Positions 47,101 to 54,025 of a stretch of DNA of 64,000 nucleotides are shown in pieces. Made by a program: the position numbers and the translations under genes. Below the pieces are notes generated by a model. That model did not search any database, was not told the origin of the DNA, and saw only the letters and a program-made list of their open reading frames with translations. The stretch's first letter is position 1; each line of letters begins with the position of its first letter. Location: the NCBI GenBank assembly GCA_021014325.1, contig CM037474.1, positions 2,608,501 through 2,672,500 on the forward strand, read 5' to 3'. Origin of the DNA: Plazaster borealis. Lineage: Eukaryota; Echinodermata; Asteroidea; Forcipulatida; Labidiasteridae.

Positions 47101-49674
47101 CTTGGGGAAAAAAACCCTAGCTTAGCCCATGCCTCTATCCAAGACAACAACTTGTCTTCACTACAGATAGAGGAAAGCAAACAATTCTGGACATCAGGCA
47201 TGTGATTTCTGTGTTTTTTTCCTGTTTTCAGGATTTTCTTAAAATCTCCTTGAGCATTCAAATTTTCTTACAAGAAGTAAAGCAGTCACTACAGGGAGAA
47301 AGAAATATAGTTCACATTGTGCACAAACCTGTGTTGTTGTATTTCTGGTGATGCACAGAGCCTGTACACCTCCTGATTTGTACAATCTGGGAGGCTCTGG
47401 ATCTAGACTAAGGGGGAACCCCGGCCATTGAGCAATTTTCAGGAATTTTCACATTTGTCAAGTCTCATCCCTGGGACATTCATTCTGCAAAACAGTATTT
47501 TAAAAAATGACCAAACATTTTTTACAACAAATTAACCATTTCTTGTAGCAATATACATTTGTTAGTCATAATAATAATAGAGGCTTCTTATATAGTGCTC
47601 ATATCCGTCACTCAGTGACGCTCAAGGCACTTCGACAGTCAGTATTTTCGTGCTAGGTATGTGGAGCTACGTTTCTGAAGTATGAGACCTCCTTTACATG
47701 GCACCATGTAATTGTTTACAAGGTGCAGTATGCAGCCATTCAAACCAGGAACATCGGGGAGAACCCCTTCTCTTTACGATAAGTGTAATGGGTTCTTTTA
47801 TGTGCATTACTCAACACACAGGACCAACGACTATACGTCCCATCCGAAGGACGCAGCAATAATGGTTAAGTGTCTTGCTTAAGGACACAAGTGTCACGAC
47901 CCGGACTCGAACACACACTCTGCTGATCAGAAACACCAGAGCTTGGGTCCGGTGCTCTTATCCGCTCGGCCACAACATGCCACAACATTTGATTATTAAA
48001 ACAAAAAATCAATAATTATTTTAACATTATTTGAAACCTGTTTTTATCAGGATTTTGATACCTGTGAGGATCACTTCAGTCTCTATCTCTTCCTTTCATG
48101 TGATTCATTTGTTTCATTAGTTTTCTTTATTTTCCCGCAGGGAGTCATTCAAAAGTTTGTTGATGACATGTTCAACACCATTCTATCTGTGGAGAGCGCC
48201 CCCAAGGCCATCAAGTACCTCTTTGACTTTTTTGACAGCCAGGCCATTCGACATGAACTGGAAGAAAGTGACCCTGAAATCACACACATCTGGAAGAGTA
48301 ATATGTAAGATTTGTGAATTTCTTGCTTTGTTTTTTTCTTGGTGAATTTCTGTCGTTAAGTTTTTGACTGATGAGTAGGTGATAATGTTTCCCTTATTAA
48401 AACTCTCTTTCACTACAAATAAGCAAACCAACTAAGTTTATGTGTTCATTGCTTTTAGTTTGCCACTTCGTTTCTGGTCCAACGCCATCAAAAATCCAGA
48501 CCACATCTTTGACATTCGAGCTGGTCGCTCTGTTGGGGCAAGCATGGACGTGATCGGTCAGTTATTCCATGATGTACACGATACCAAGACGCATAAACTC
48601 GGACAGGTAATTAAAACAATATACTCATTTTATTTTCAAGAGAAACGCCTATTTGATAGGACTCCGAACTAGAAACTGTAAACAAACTAGTGAACTATTT
48701 ATGAACTTGATGATTTGATTGGGAACTTATTTTTTGCTGATAGGAGTCCTCTGTTAATAAGTTATTGTACGACAGAGAGAAGCAGAAGTACCAGCGTGTT
48801 GTAGAAGACTTCTATAATGGAGTTCGGGATTTGTCACAGGTACCCACCCAGGAGCTGAACAAGGAGCTGTACAAAGCCAGCGAGGTAATTAAAAATAATC
48901 AATTATAACTCAGAGTGTTGACTCCCACCCTGTAAAGATTACGTTTAAAAAAAAATTGCGAACAAGTGAATTAGAAAGAGAAAAACTGATTGATTTGAAA
49001 CCAAGAGAAGTAGAAATTGTGTATTTCACTAAAAAGGTGAAATTGTCATAACTAGTACTTTATTTATCTTTTCAGAATTTCACTGGTCTGTTCAGCAAGT
49101 TAAATACCCTTGAACGGCTGTGGTATATTGTCAGCAAACACAATCAAACGGTAAGTTTGAAAACTCTTATCCAATTAATGAAATATCATCTAAATTTTTG
49201 TTTTATTTTTACCCTGCAGTCAAACTATTATCGAACCATGAATAAAAGGGTGGAGGTAGCATGAGAAGAAATTGCTCTAGTCACCTTTGTCTAGTCTCCT
49301 ATGCAATAATAATATAATGATGATCATTAACCAGGAAGGGGCCTGGCTATTTTCCTTCCTGCCTCAGTTTGGTTGCATTCATATTATATCGTGCTTTCTC
49401 CCTCTACTGTGTCTTCCTTCTTTTTCACTTATTTCTTCTTCCTATGTTTTTAGGCATAAGGTTTTTGTTTTTTAAGTGCAGGTCTTTTTTAATCATTCCG
49501 ATACATACAAAATGAGCCTTAAATTAAAGGAAAACCAAGATGGTGGACTTTGTCTTCTCATTTTTTCAGATTCTGGATGTTCTTGAGTCTGAACCAGAAT
49601 ATGAAGAAGCCCATCTTGGATACCTTCTTGAGGAGGTGCAAGTGACTCTCTCCAGTGGTGATGATCCTGTGTAG
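12951..49674 (+). CDS. PLXN: Plexin B: complete semaphorin receptor gene, 37 coding exons
   Basis: Coding exons: 12951-14138; 14972-15080 or 15116-15227; 15523-15614; 16088-16216; 16317-16432; 22149-22281; 22733-22886; 22984-23083; 23306-23423; 27367-27501; 28074-28169; 28284-28392; 28672-28853; 29201-29355; 31693-31810; 32339-32475; 32672-32833; 33110-33251; 33782-34018; 35150-35326; 35779-35998; 37356-37495; 38164-38291; 38698-38763; 39852-39926; 40383-40449; 40853-40999; 41556-41712; 44224-44324; 44811-44919; 45890-45993; 46304-46468; 48141-48304; 48459-48606; 48744-48884; 49076-49150; 49570-49674. With the first alternative exon the sum is 5901 nt, 1966 residues. Domain order: signal peptide ~1-28, sema ~40-505, PSI1 507-545, PSI2 ~674-713, PSI3 ~827-887, IPT-like units ~888-1263, TM ~1283-1309, GAP with RBD ~1545-1666. 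It is a single-pass receptor for semaphorins acting on Rap/Ras and Rho GTPases. The ATG at 12951 aligns with plexin C's start and precedes a clear signal peptide. Oddities (alternative exons, duplications, a GC donor, a changed GAP finger) are listed separately. Confidence 0.92.
14972..15227 (+). CDS. Plexin B alternative exons 2a (14972-15080) and 2b (15116-15227)
   Basis: Two tandem homologous exons of 109 and 112 nt encode versions of the same ~37-residue sema segment. Shared strings are CHP, YAKGIDVT and NAVLELS; they differ at the start (ISLDSFM versus LSPDGYL) and middle. Each begins in phase 0 and ends with one extra base, so only one can be included. The intron between them is 35 nt (15081-15115), too short for normal splicing. 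Including both gives GCT TAG, an immediate stop. Skipping both gives ATA CTC TGA at exon 3, also a stop. This is direct evidence for mutually exclusive use. Confidence 0.85.
16317..16814 (+). repeat. PSI1 exon array in plexin B: three intact copies and one decayed copy, 134-bp period
   Basis: Copy 1 (16317-16432) has a normal acceptor and encodes the first PSI domain: NCGQYTTCETC, then DPYCGWCTLQRQ. Copies 2 (16460-16566) and 3 (16594-16700) repeat it almost identically, each ending at the same GTAAGT donor and beginning after an AAG. Copy 4 (about 16728-16814) has indels that break the frame. A fifth fragment of the exon start lies 5 kb downstream at about 21965-22004, after mobile insertions. 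Copies 2 and 3 start in phase 0 and end in phase 2 like copy 1, so any one could be used. Spacers of 27 nt are too short to be introns. Confidence 0.9.
16822..17206. mobile_element. 385-bp TIR element directly after the PSI1 array
   Basis: The ends TAGACCCTTCTCA and TGAGAAGGGTCTA are perfect 13-bp inverted repeats. The interior holds ACGTTTCGAACAGTATACT near 17148, a motif discussed in the findings. The family is not recognised. Confidence 0.65.
17207..17371. other. Unassigned sequence flanking the CACTA-like insertion
   Basis: This stretch and 21063-21244 flank the element. Both look like parts of an older insertion that the CACTA-like element interrupted, but I recognise no family. Confidence 0.3.
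17374..21060. mobile_element. CACTA/EnSpm-like TIR element, 3.7 kb, in the plexin B intron
   Basis: The left end CACTGTAAAATG and right end CATGTTACAGTG are inverted repeats flanked by TA on both sides (17372-17373 and 21061-21062). Both ends carry many subterminal copies of the motif TTACTGTAAA in both orientations (17390-17680 and 20870-21060), as CACTA elements do. Inside are two copies of a ~150-bp segment (about 17835-17995 and 18545-18705) and two minus-strand coding exons. No transposase is seen, so it looks non-autonomous. Its right ~760 bp is repeated in the tandem duplication, ending at 24528. Confidence 0.7.
18907..19923 (-). pseudogene. Two spliced coding exons of an unidentified gene carried by the CACTA-like element
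   Basis: On the minus strand, exon 19923-19758 (acceptor TTTTGTAG, donor GAG|GTAATG) encodes CIDGKVCC.., FASYYVFNLEYQ and TTLEFIQ. It joins in phase to the terminal exon 19060-18907 (acceptor TTTACAG), encoding RCLMRINPDTGSKSAGRVKS.., then HVVTFVRKLADFEWT and a stop. The shared codon (AG|G) and intact frame support real splicing. From memory this C-terminus resembles uncharacterised proteins common in fish and invertebrates, some annotated with SAM domains; I cannot confirm this. No upstream coding exons were recognised, so it may be a captured fragment, though a non-coding 5' exon near 20750 on this strand is possible. Confidence 0.6.
21245..21752. mobile_element. Foldback (21245-21404) adjoining a MITE with 33-bp TIRs (21407-21752)
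   Basis: The foldback arms (21245-21318 and 21328-21404) pair over ~70 bases around a short GAGGCGGCA loop. The neighbouring element begins TATATAACTGACATATAGAT and ends with its inverse (21720-21752, one mismatch). Both are repeated in the tandem duplication. Confidence 0.75.
22149..23423 (+). CDS. Plexin B exons 6-9, first copy (PSI1 tail to PSI2)
   Basis: Exons 22149-22281, 22733-22886, 22984-23083 and 23306-23423. They encode the cysteine tail of PSI1 (CTLYSECNMPDVSTRW), a beta-rich linker with ECWFGSYVSQ and CVSPP, a TSFYFYECST strand and PSI2 (SCVSCVGSRWACDWC). Phases: enters in phase 2, exon 6 ends phase 0, exon 7 phase 1, exon 8 phase 2, exon 9 phase 0. Confidence 0.88.
23455..23655 (+). 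mobile_element. SINE family 1 copy (first duplication unit)
   Basis: Contains AATGGCTCAGTTGGTAGAGC and GGTTCAAATCCCACTC. Confidence 0.75.
24717..25228. mobile_element. Second copy of the foldback and MITE
   Basis: Same structure as 21245-21752, in the second unit of the tandem duplication. The hairpin loop here is GAGGCGAAGCCGA, making the foldback closer to perfect. Confidence 0.75.
25622..26892 (+). CDS. Plexin B exons 6-9, duplicated copy
   Basis: Exons 25622-25754, 26205-26358, 26456-26555 and 26775-26892, identical in sequence and splice sites to the first copy as far as I can read. Splicing exon 9 of copy 1 to exon 6 of copy 2 would give a stop after five codons (..GTA TTC TGA). In-frame alternatives are: using only one copy; joining exon 9 (copy 1) to exon 7 (copy 2); or joining exon 8 (copy 1) to exon 6 (copy 2). 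Confidence 0.7.
26928..27128 (+). mobile_element. SINE family 1 copy (second duplication unit)
   Basis: Identical to the 23455 copy; present because the whole block was duplicated. Confidence 0.75.
27367..28853 (+). CDS. Plexin B exons 10-13: linker and PSI3
   Basis: Exons 27367-27501, 28074-28169, 28284-28392 and 28672-28853. They encode GPGFCPQLLAQNTEVLL.., FECSFDIEGIRQSTTAQ, AELIVKLTIEWTDTSNN and the third PSI domain (YKCGVLKPDCSRC.., then ECVWCNAMC). Phases 0/0/1/0. The exons are matched one for one in plexin C. Confidence 0.9.
27629..27915. mobile_element. MITE family 1 variant, truncated
   Basis: The left end is AAAGGGTCTGTATACGTTTG and the interior matches the copy at 36850-37242 (including the TCTGAGAA..TTCTCAGA hairpin). 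No right end is found. Confidence 0.65.
29201..35326 (+). CDS. Plexin B exons 14-20: four IPT/TIG-like ectodomain units
   Basis: Exons 29201-29355, 31693-31810, 32339-32475, 32672-32833, 33110-33251, 33782-34018 and 35150-35326. IPT starts show the usual GP..GGT/GNT..G pattern: GPLEGNTIVSVMGTDIG, GPAAGGTRITINGMAL, NSGGREMIVNGTDL. The third unit contains CAMEGPEFMRCQTPN and FGFIMDGVSDLL, typical of plexin. The last unit (IVYVGTMRCHVTFI..LGCNLPEEQP) directly precedes the membrane exon. These rigid Ig-like units form the stalk of the receptor. Confidence 0.88.
29904..30257. mobile_element. MITE family 1 copy in reverse orientation
   Basis: The left end is TTAAAGGCAGTTTATAC, with internal blocks such as the complement of TTTTCACAGGTTTG. 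The right end lies near ACCCTTTAA at 30250-30258 and abuts the next copy. Confidence 0.65.
30254..30598. mobile_element. MITE family 1 copy
   Basis: Ends TTTAAAGGCCCTTTACAC and the inverse GTGTACAATACCTTTAAA. Adjacent to the previous copy in intron 14 of plexin B. Confidence 0.7.
30893..30967. repeat. Three-copy 22-bp minisatellite
   Basis: ATGCTCGAATTTGTCTGATC repeated three times in plexin B intron 14. Confidence 0.8.
31323..31612. mobile_element. hAT-like MITE, 290 bp
   Basis: Ends CAGGGTTCTCCCC and GGGGGAACCCTG are inverted repeats. A 7-bp direct repeat CAGTGTA flanks it on both sides (31316-31322 and 31613-31619). CAGGG termini with a 7-8 bp target duplication suggest the hAT group. 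It lies in plexin B intron 14. Confidence 0.75.
31869..32037. mobile_element. MITE family 2 (GGGCCCAA.. ends)
   Basis: The ends AGGGCCCAAAGTCATGGAGC and GCTCTATGTCTTTGGGCCC are inverted repeats. In intron 15 of plexin B. Confidence 0.75.
32476..32671 (+). other. GC-AG intron in plexin B
   Basis: The donor reads ACAAG|GCAAGT. The frame requires two bases (AG) carried over to the next exon, which begins CCCAGTAAC after TTTACAG, giving AGC CCA GTA. The alternative GT at 32480 would give a stop in the next exon. An AAG|GCAAGT donor is the consensus for the rare GC class. Confidence 0.8.
34060..34300 (-). mobile_element. SINE family 2, diverged copy
   Basis: Shares GCCCGTTATCTAGAGGCAGT and the TTTGTATCAATGATAAAGA tail with the copy at 6125. 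The B box is lost. Confidence 0.55.
35327..35665 (+). repeat. Decaying tandem copies of the 3' end of plexin B exon 20
   Basis: The last ~100 bases of exon 20 (35227-35326, containing AACTCTTGGTTGTAATTTA and GAGGGCTTCCTGTGGT) are repeated downstream at about 35335-35430, 35435-35530, 35525-35590 and 35595-35660. Each is more diverged. Copy 2 still has the GAGAGGGCTTCCTGTGGTGTAGGG region where the donor was. They lie within intron 20 and are not open in frame. Confidence 0.8.
35779..35998 (+). CDS. Plexin B transmembrane exon
   Basis: A 220-nt exon, phase 0 to 1. It encodes LEFRIGYISYP, then the hydrophobic span LVPVLVSLVSGAVMVCILIV, then a juxtamembrane helix YVSKRNARLIQADMKAMEVD that leads into the cytoplasmic GAP. 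This is the usual plexin arrangement of a short coiled-coil-like juxtamembrane segment. Confidence 0.92.
36220..36610 (-). mobile_element. SINE family 3-related copy
   Basis: Shares CCGTCACTCAGTGATGCTCA and GTGTCATGACTGGGATTTGA with the family. Strongly diverged. Confidence 0.5.
36850..37242. mobile_element. MITE family 1 variant in plexin B intron 21
   Basis: Starts TTTAAAGTGATTTTATATG and ends GATGCAGACCCTTTAAA, with an internal hairpin of GAGAAACGCTTCT repeats. Confidence 0.7.
37356..41712 (+). CDS. Plexin B exons 22-28: first half of the split GAP domain and start of the RBD
   Basis: Exons 37356-37495, 38164-38291, 38698-38763, 39852-39926, 40383-40449, 40853-40999 and 41556-41712. Recognisable: FADLQTDLTDLTSDLEG.GMPF.. 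(plexin AFAELQTD..DL.G.GIPF), the finger-loop exon junction FLR|NESILEKLLSNW, and YPLFVLYRAIKHR. The RBD starts at TLVVPIDEEG. At the finger loop most plexins have two arginines (RRTE); here only one is present, with leucine before it (L1472, R1473). Confidence 0.9.
37567..38077. mobile_element. MITE family 1 copy (37567-37923) with a duplicated right end (38042-38077)
   Basis: Ends TTAAAGGCAGGGTATACC and GGTATACCCTGCCTTTAA type inverse. The last ~35 bases are repeated after ~120 bp of unrelated sequence. Confidence 0.75.
38975..39175 (-). mobile_element. SINE family 2, partial copy
   Basis: GGGTGGGATTCGAACCATC and GGGCCAGTTTGAAGTC correspond to the B-box side and the family end. Confidence 0.5.
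39290..39505 (-). mobile_element. SINE family 3, partial copy
   Basis: Contains AACCAGAAACACCGGGG and GTGTCACGACCCGGACTCGA, ending where the family 2 MITE begins. Confidence 0.5.
39508..39784. mobile_element. MITE family 2, longer copy
   Basis: Ends GTGCCCAATTTCAAAGTGCT and AGCTCTATGAAATTGGGCCC. A partial end of the same family lies at about 38628-38664. Confidence 0.75.
41071..41456. mobile_element. MITE family 1 copy in plexin B intron 27
   Basis: Left end TTTAAAGGCACTGGACTC, right end GTGTCCAGTGTCTTTAAA. Central palindrome GAGACCTCACGCGTGAGGTC. Confidence 0.8.
42005..42425. mobile_element. Plexin B copy of the ancestral repeat upstream of exon 29
   Basis: Counterpart of 471-900. In plexin B the satellite array follows it directly. 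Confidence 0.6.
42470..43300. repeat. Intronic satellite, about seven units of ~120 bp
   Basis: Each unit carries TTGAGATATGGTCCCACTTC, CGGTTGACCCGGAAGTAAAG, a GGGGTCACGGTAACC block and TCTATAACTGAAAAGAAATT. Units start around 42475, 42595, 42720, 42845, 42970, 43095 and 43225. A stray unit lies near 43855-43915. In plexin B intron 28. Confidence 0.85.
44224..49674 (+). CDS. Plexin B exons 29-37: RBD end and second half of GAP
   Basis: Exons 44224-44324, 44811-44919, 45890-45993, 46304-46468, 48141-48304, 48459-48606, 48744-48884, 49076-49150 and 49570-49674. All lengths equal those of the plexin A exons. The LPLRFWSN arginine (residue ~1815) is present. The acidic tract reads YDDDEEEDEDEG, reordered relative to plexin A but of the same length. 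The C-terminus is ..SSGDDPV, versus DDSV in A. Confidence 0.93.
45465..45740. repeat. (AAAT)n-rich tract in plexin B intron
   Basis: Counterpart of 2125-2415 with several small indels. Confidence 0.9.
47570..47995 (-). mobile_element. SINE family 3 in the equivalent plexin B intron
   Basis: A fuller copy: GTGGCCGAGCGGATAAGAGC at one end and ATAGAGGCTTCTTATATAGT at the other. It retains CACTCAGTGACGCTCAAGGC, lost in the plexin A copy. Confidence 0.7.
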
Positions 49675-51655
49675 AATGGCAAATAATTTCCCAACCCTTG
49701 CAGTACTTATTTCTGTAGCATTAACAATCAAACAATGTGAAAAACCAGCTGGAACATATAGGAATTACTTTGACAGGAGTCTTTTCATACTATCGCATCT
49801 TTTATATTAGATAGATGTTGAATTTGCACTGGGGATAAAGAATATTATTTGTTTTTTACCCAAACACTGATGTATGTATTGTATACTCAGTACTTTTCAC
49901 TACGAGTCCTGTGAGAAAAACCACTGACATGTTACTCGGGTGGGATATGAACCCACGACCTTTGCCATTCTAGAGCAGATGTCTTACTACCCTAGACCAC
50001 CGAGATTGCCCGGTAGTTGGAGGTAGTTTGAATCCTATATTTTAGCGATTTAATAGATGTTAAATATGCATCGAGGATAAAGAATACTATTTGTTTTTTA
50101 CCCTAACACAGATCTATGTAAAGTACATTAATGAGTTAACTTTTGAAATTGCATTGAAACATTTATTTATCACTAAGGGGGGGGGCCTTGAGATCTGGAT
50201 CTTTAATATCAAAAATTTCCAGAGTAAAATGTTACATTTTATAACTTTTTATGTGATAATTCCAATATTTTTTAAAACATTGTTGTAGTTACACACAGAC
50301 ACATGCCCCCCTCCCCCCGGTTCCTCTCCCAAAAAATAAATGTTTTTAGCACTGTTTTTCTATTTACGCCCAGACAATGTATTATTTTTTAACATTCACG
50401 CAGATTATTTAATAAAAGAAAGAGTAAATGGCAAAACAAGAGTGCTGAAAAGGGGGTTCTTTAAGAAAAACGCAAACGGAAAAAATTGGATAGCAGTGCC
50501 CACACCCCGGGAAAATGGTGCATCCCCTTTTGCCCCCCCCCCAAAAAAAAATGTTTACCTTAGTTTCGTAGTGTGGGGAAGGATGTCATGAAATATCATA
50601 TGATTAAAGATTAAAGTAAAGCATTATTTATTAAAGTTCTATTCAACTTTATATCGTGTGTGGTTTTAATTATCGGATTTAAAAAGCATGACGCATTACT
50701 ATTAGCAATGATAGAAAATAGTAGTGACAGTTTTTAATTCTTAAATGCTACTTTTTATAAATTGTATACCAGTGATGATTTTCCTAAAAAGTATGTAAGT
50801 CTGATGAAATACTGTCAAGATCGAGGAAATGGCCACCTAGCAAATGGTTCTTATTTCGGTTTGCCACATTTAAATAATCGTGAACAAAACAAAATACTGT
50901 ACAAATTTTGTGTGTTTTATCAAAAAGGATAACCAACAAAGTTTTCATAGGTGGTTGATGCTTTATTATTTGTAAATAAAAATATTTTATAAACAGTTGT
51001 AGGCCTAATTTTTTTAAGTGACAAAATATAGGTATGCATTTACACAAGAGATTTAATACTATTTTTGTAAAACTGATATTTATTGGAAAGATTTTATAAA
51101 TTATGCAGACCTAATTCTTGAATTGACAAATAAGTATATGACACAAAAGATTTAATATTTTTGTAAACAAAACATTTTTTTGAAATATGTAATAAATTAA
51201 TTCATGCATTTAAATAAATACTTTTTTTTCATGATAAGATTATCAGAGCTTTTTTCAGATTGCTTTTTTTGTTGAAAATTGAGTTTTAAATTGCATTATT
51301 TTTTAGACAACATTCCTAAGTATCAGACAACGAAATATTGTTTAATAATTCCCTAAATTATAAAAATGATTGAAACAAACCTTGCTTTGTTTCATTCTAA
51401 AACATTACAACAAGTTTTTATATGAATTTAGTAAATAACTTGCTCCTTACTACTCAGAATGTTGGAAACAGTAGGGCCTACTGTTTTAATCCCTTTTTAC
51501 ATCTTCAGCCACTGTAATTTGTTTATTGATTTTCTCATTTTGTTTTTTAAAGAAAAAATGTATACTGTTTTTCGCATATTAACTTGTATTGTATGCTGAA
51601 ACTTTCTACTGTTGCTGCAAAAATTATTTGACAATAAAAAAGGGTACAAGCTGTA
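49675..51655 (+). other. Probable 3' UTR of plexin B with poly(A) signal at 51633-51638
   Basis: AT-rich non-coding sequence beginning with GAATGGCAAATAATTTCC, shared with plexin A's 3' UTR. It includes a SINE at about 49805-50075 and a C/A-rich stretch near 50500-50560. AATAAA at 51633 lies in the same aligned context as the plexin A signal. Confidence 0.5.
49805..50075 (-). mobile_element. SINE family 2 in plexin B 3' UTR
   Basis: Contains CTCGGGTGGGATATGAACCC, ACCACCGAGATTGCCCGG and the tail. A second tail follows at 50045-50115, the same arrangement as at 6377. Confidence 0.65.
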
Positions 51656-51949
51656 TATAAACATATAGGTGTTTTTATTTTTACTGTTAAAACATGAAAA
51701 CATGCTTTCATTGATGCACTGTTTTTTCAATTCTTAACCATTCACAAGAATCCAAACAATCTTGGAAAGAATATGAAAATCGGTTTTGAAAATATTATGG
51801 TTGAGAAAGGTCCTTCAATTAATTCCATAACGTCAGTGGAAGTGGTTCAACATTAGTATGTAATCTGGTAAATTCTAATCAGACATTTAGTTTACATTGA
51901 AAACATTTGAACTACAACTTCAGTTGCATTACAACATTTATCAGTGTCA

Positions 51950-52175
51950 AGTTTGGGGCACCGTATATTTTGAAGTAAAAAAAAGTTAATATTTTTGTAC
52001 AAGTACGTCCCTGAACGGACTACGCGCATGCGTTGTCGAAGAAAACTTTTGAGTGAAATGCAAAATAATTCATTTATTGTGACGGTCGTCTGCGCTGCAG
52101 GCAACACGCAGGAAGAAATGGTGGCGAGACGGAAGTGAGTTGGACATTTTTGGTGTGACATTTCCAATTTTCCAG
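51950..52175 (+). promoter_or_regulatory. Plexin C promoter and non-coding exon 1
   Basis: Homologous to the plexin B promoter: CGCGCATGCGTTGTCGA from 52023, then ACTTTTGAGTGAAA, and donor CCAG|GTATGTTTGAA (exon end 52175). The acceptor of the following UTR intron is GATTGCAG at 55892. Confidence 0.6.
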
Positions 52176-52202
52176 GTATGTTTGAAATAAAACTTGTTAG
52201 TG

Positions 52203-52257
52203 CAAAAAATAGTTAATGGCCTGACGTTTCGACCCTAGCAGAGTCATTCTCGAAGGC
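52203..52257 (-). mobile_element. 55-bp insertion with 15-bp target duplication in plexin C
   Basis: TAAAACTTGTTAGTG occurs immediately on both sides (52188-52202 and 52258-52272). Plexin B has an uninterrupted equivalent site near 11425. The insert contains GACGTTTCGACCCTAGCAGA, also seen at about 34-60, and in diverged form at 36175-36205 and 41960-41985. Confidence 0.75.
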
Positions 52258-53928
52258 TAAAACTTGTTAGTGTTAACTTTTCCATTAGTTACAACGCATT
52301 TTGTAGAAGCTTTATCAATTAGCATGCATGTCATAGCCCTGTAGTGTAGGATAAGATGGGGACGTGTGTCGTTTGCAGCTGTACTTTACACGGCTACCGG
52401 TTGTCCTACTCCTAGTCGTAGACTCTCTCTCGGGAAAATCTGTCCCCCGAGATCCGGTGTCCCCCCCATGGGAAATTAGCATGGGCTGGAGGGGGAGGAT
52501 TAAAAAGGGGGCGCTGTCAGAAAAAGTTTGCAGTTAGTTCACCGTATGGGGGGAAGGCCACACCGACCCGCGGGTAAAATTTTAAGAACATTTTTTTAAA
52601 ACTACTCAGCTGGTACTGCATGTCCATTAGCCAACAGGCCGCCAATTGTTTTCTTTAGAAATAAAACTCCCATGAGCACTAAACTCTGCTCACCTGGTTC
52701 ATCCTGACTAGCTTATAAATCAGTCAAGTAAAATTTGATAAGCACTGCACCCTGGCACCTTCACTTCCCCAAGGCCAGTGACCTTAAGCTGGGTTTTAGT
52801 GGCTGGGACCAGCTAGGATTATAGGTGCTGGTGTCAAATCACGGCAACATTGAAGAACATGGATGAATTCTGACTGTTTCTTATTGAATTCTTGAGACAT
52901 AATTGATTTGGTCAATTTTTATGATTCAAAGTTGCTTTTCCCAATAGCCTTCATAGCGCCACGGCAGCTCGGGCTGTATACTCCCCAGGGAGGAATGTTA
53001 TGGCCCAATGACAAGGGCATTAATGTAAAGCACATTGATACGATATTATAAAATGCTCTAAATAAGAACATAGAGAATCTGTGGTCCTTTCTCTATGATA
53101 AGAACTAGTTATTATTATTATTGTTAATACTTTAAACAAGAACCTGAGCATGGTAGAAATTGTTATACAATCCGGACTCAAGAGATTTGTGGGATTAACA
53201 ATTTCTTTGAGCCCGTTGATGTTACAGAAATATGGATAACAAGTGTGTCTATTTCTCTGTATCTAGGCACTTTAGGAGGCTTGATTTTTCACCCCCCAGA
53301 AGGACAAAAGCTCGGAGCTTACGGGGACTTCGCCCCGGACCCCCACCTGGGCTTTGCCCCTGGACCCCACCCATTAAAATTATTTGAGCCCCAAAATACA
53401 TCATCCTCATTGTCTCCCCCCGGTTAAAAAAATCATAGATCCGCACCAGGACAGAATCTCCTGCTACGCCCGTCGCCGATGTCATAGGGAAATCTGTCCC
53501 CTGGAGATTCTGTCCCCCATTAACATGAGCTGCGCTGAAGGAGGATGATTCAAAAGAGGGCACTCATAGAAGAAGTTTACAATACACAGTTCGCCGTAGG
53601 GGGGGGGGACACAGAATTTCCTGCCACACCAGTCATGGAGTACTAAAAAAAAAAGGGAGATGGACACGAGAAACAGCCAACAGGAAGCAAAGTGTCACCT
53701 GTTTGGAAGTATGCCTCCCGTGCAGTCGTTTTCCTTGTTTTAAATATTAAATATTAAAAGAATGTCATAATTAATATCTAAGTCTATTTCAATTTTAAGA
53801 TAGGGCCTATTGCTGCTACCATTCCAGTAGTTTAGCTCAAAATTACCTTGCGATTGGAAGCACAACATCAAAGCATTTTTAGTTACGTTTTCAAAAGGAT
53901 CCCCATTATTTTCCCCATTGTATTGTTT

Positions 53929-54025
53929 GGGAGCCAAAGACAATGGTAACACCACCCTGGTGAACATTCCCATTAATCAATGGGAATGTTCACCAAGGAG
54001 GTGTTACCATTTTCTTTGGCTCCCA
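53929..54025. repeat. Short foldback with ~46-bp arms
   Basis: GGGAGCCAAAGACAATGGTA.. and its inverse meet at CCATTAATCAATGG. In the plexin C UTR intron. Confidence 0.8.

Noticed and set aside
52433..53640. G/C-rich patches that might be a CpG-island promoter
   Set aside because: The two patches are copies of one repeat with C- and G-runs and lie inside the plexin C UTR intron. The conserved promoter block is upstream at 51950-52175.
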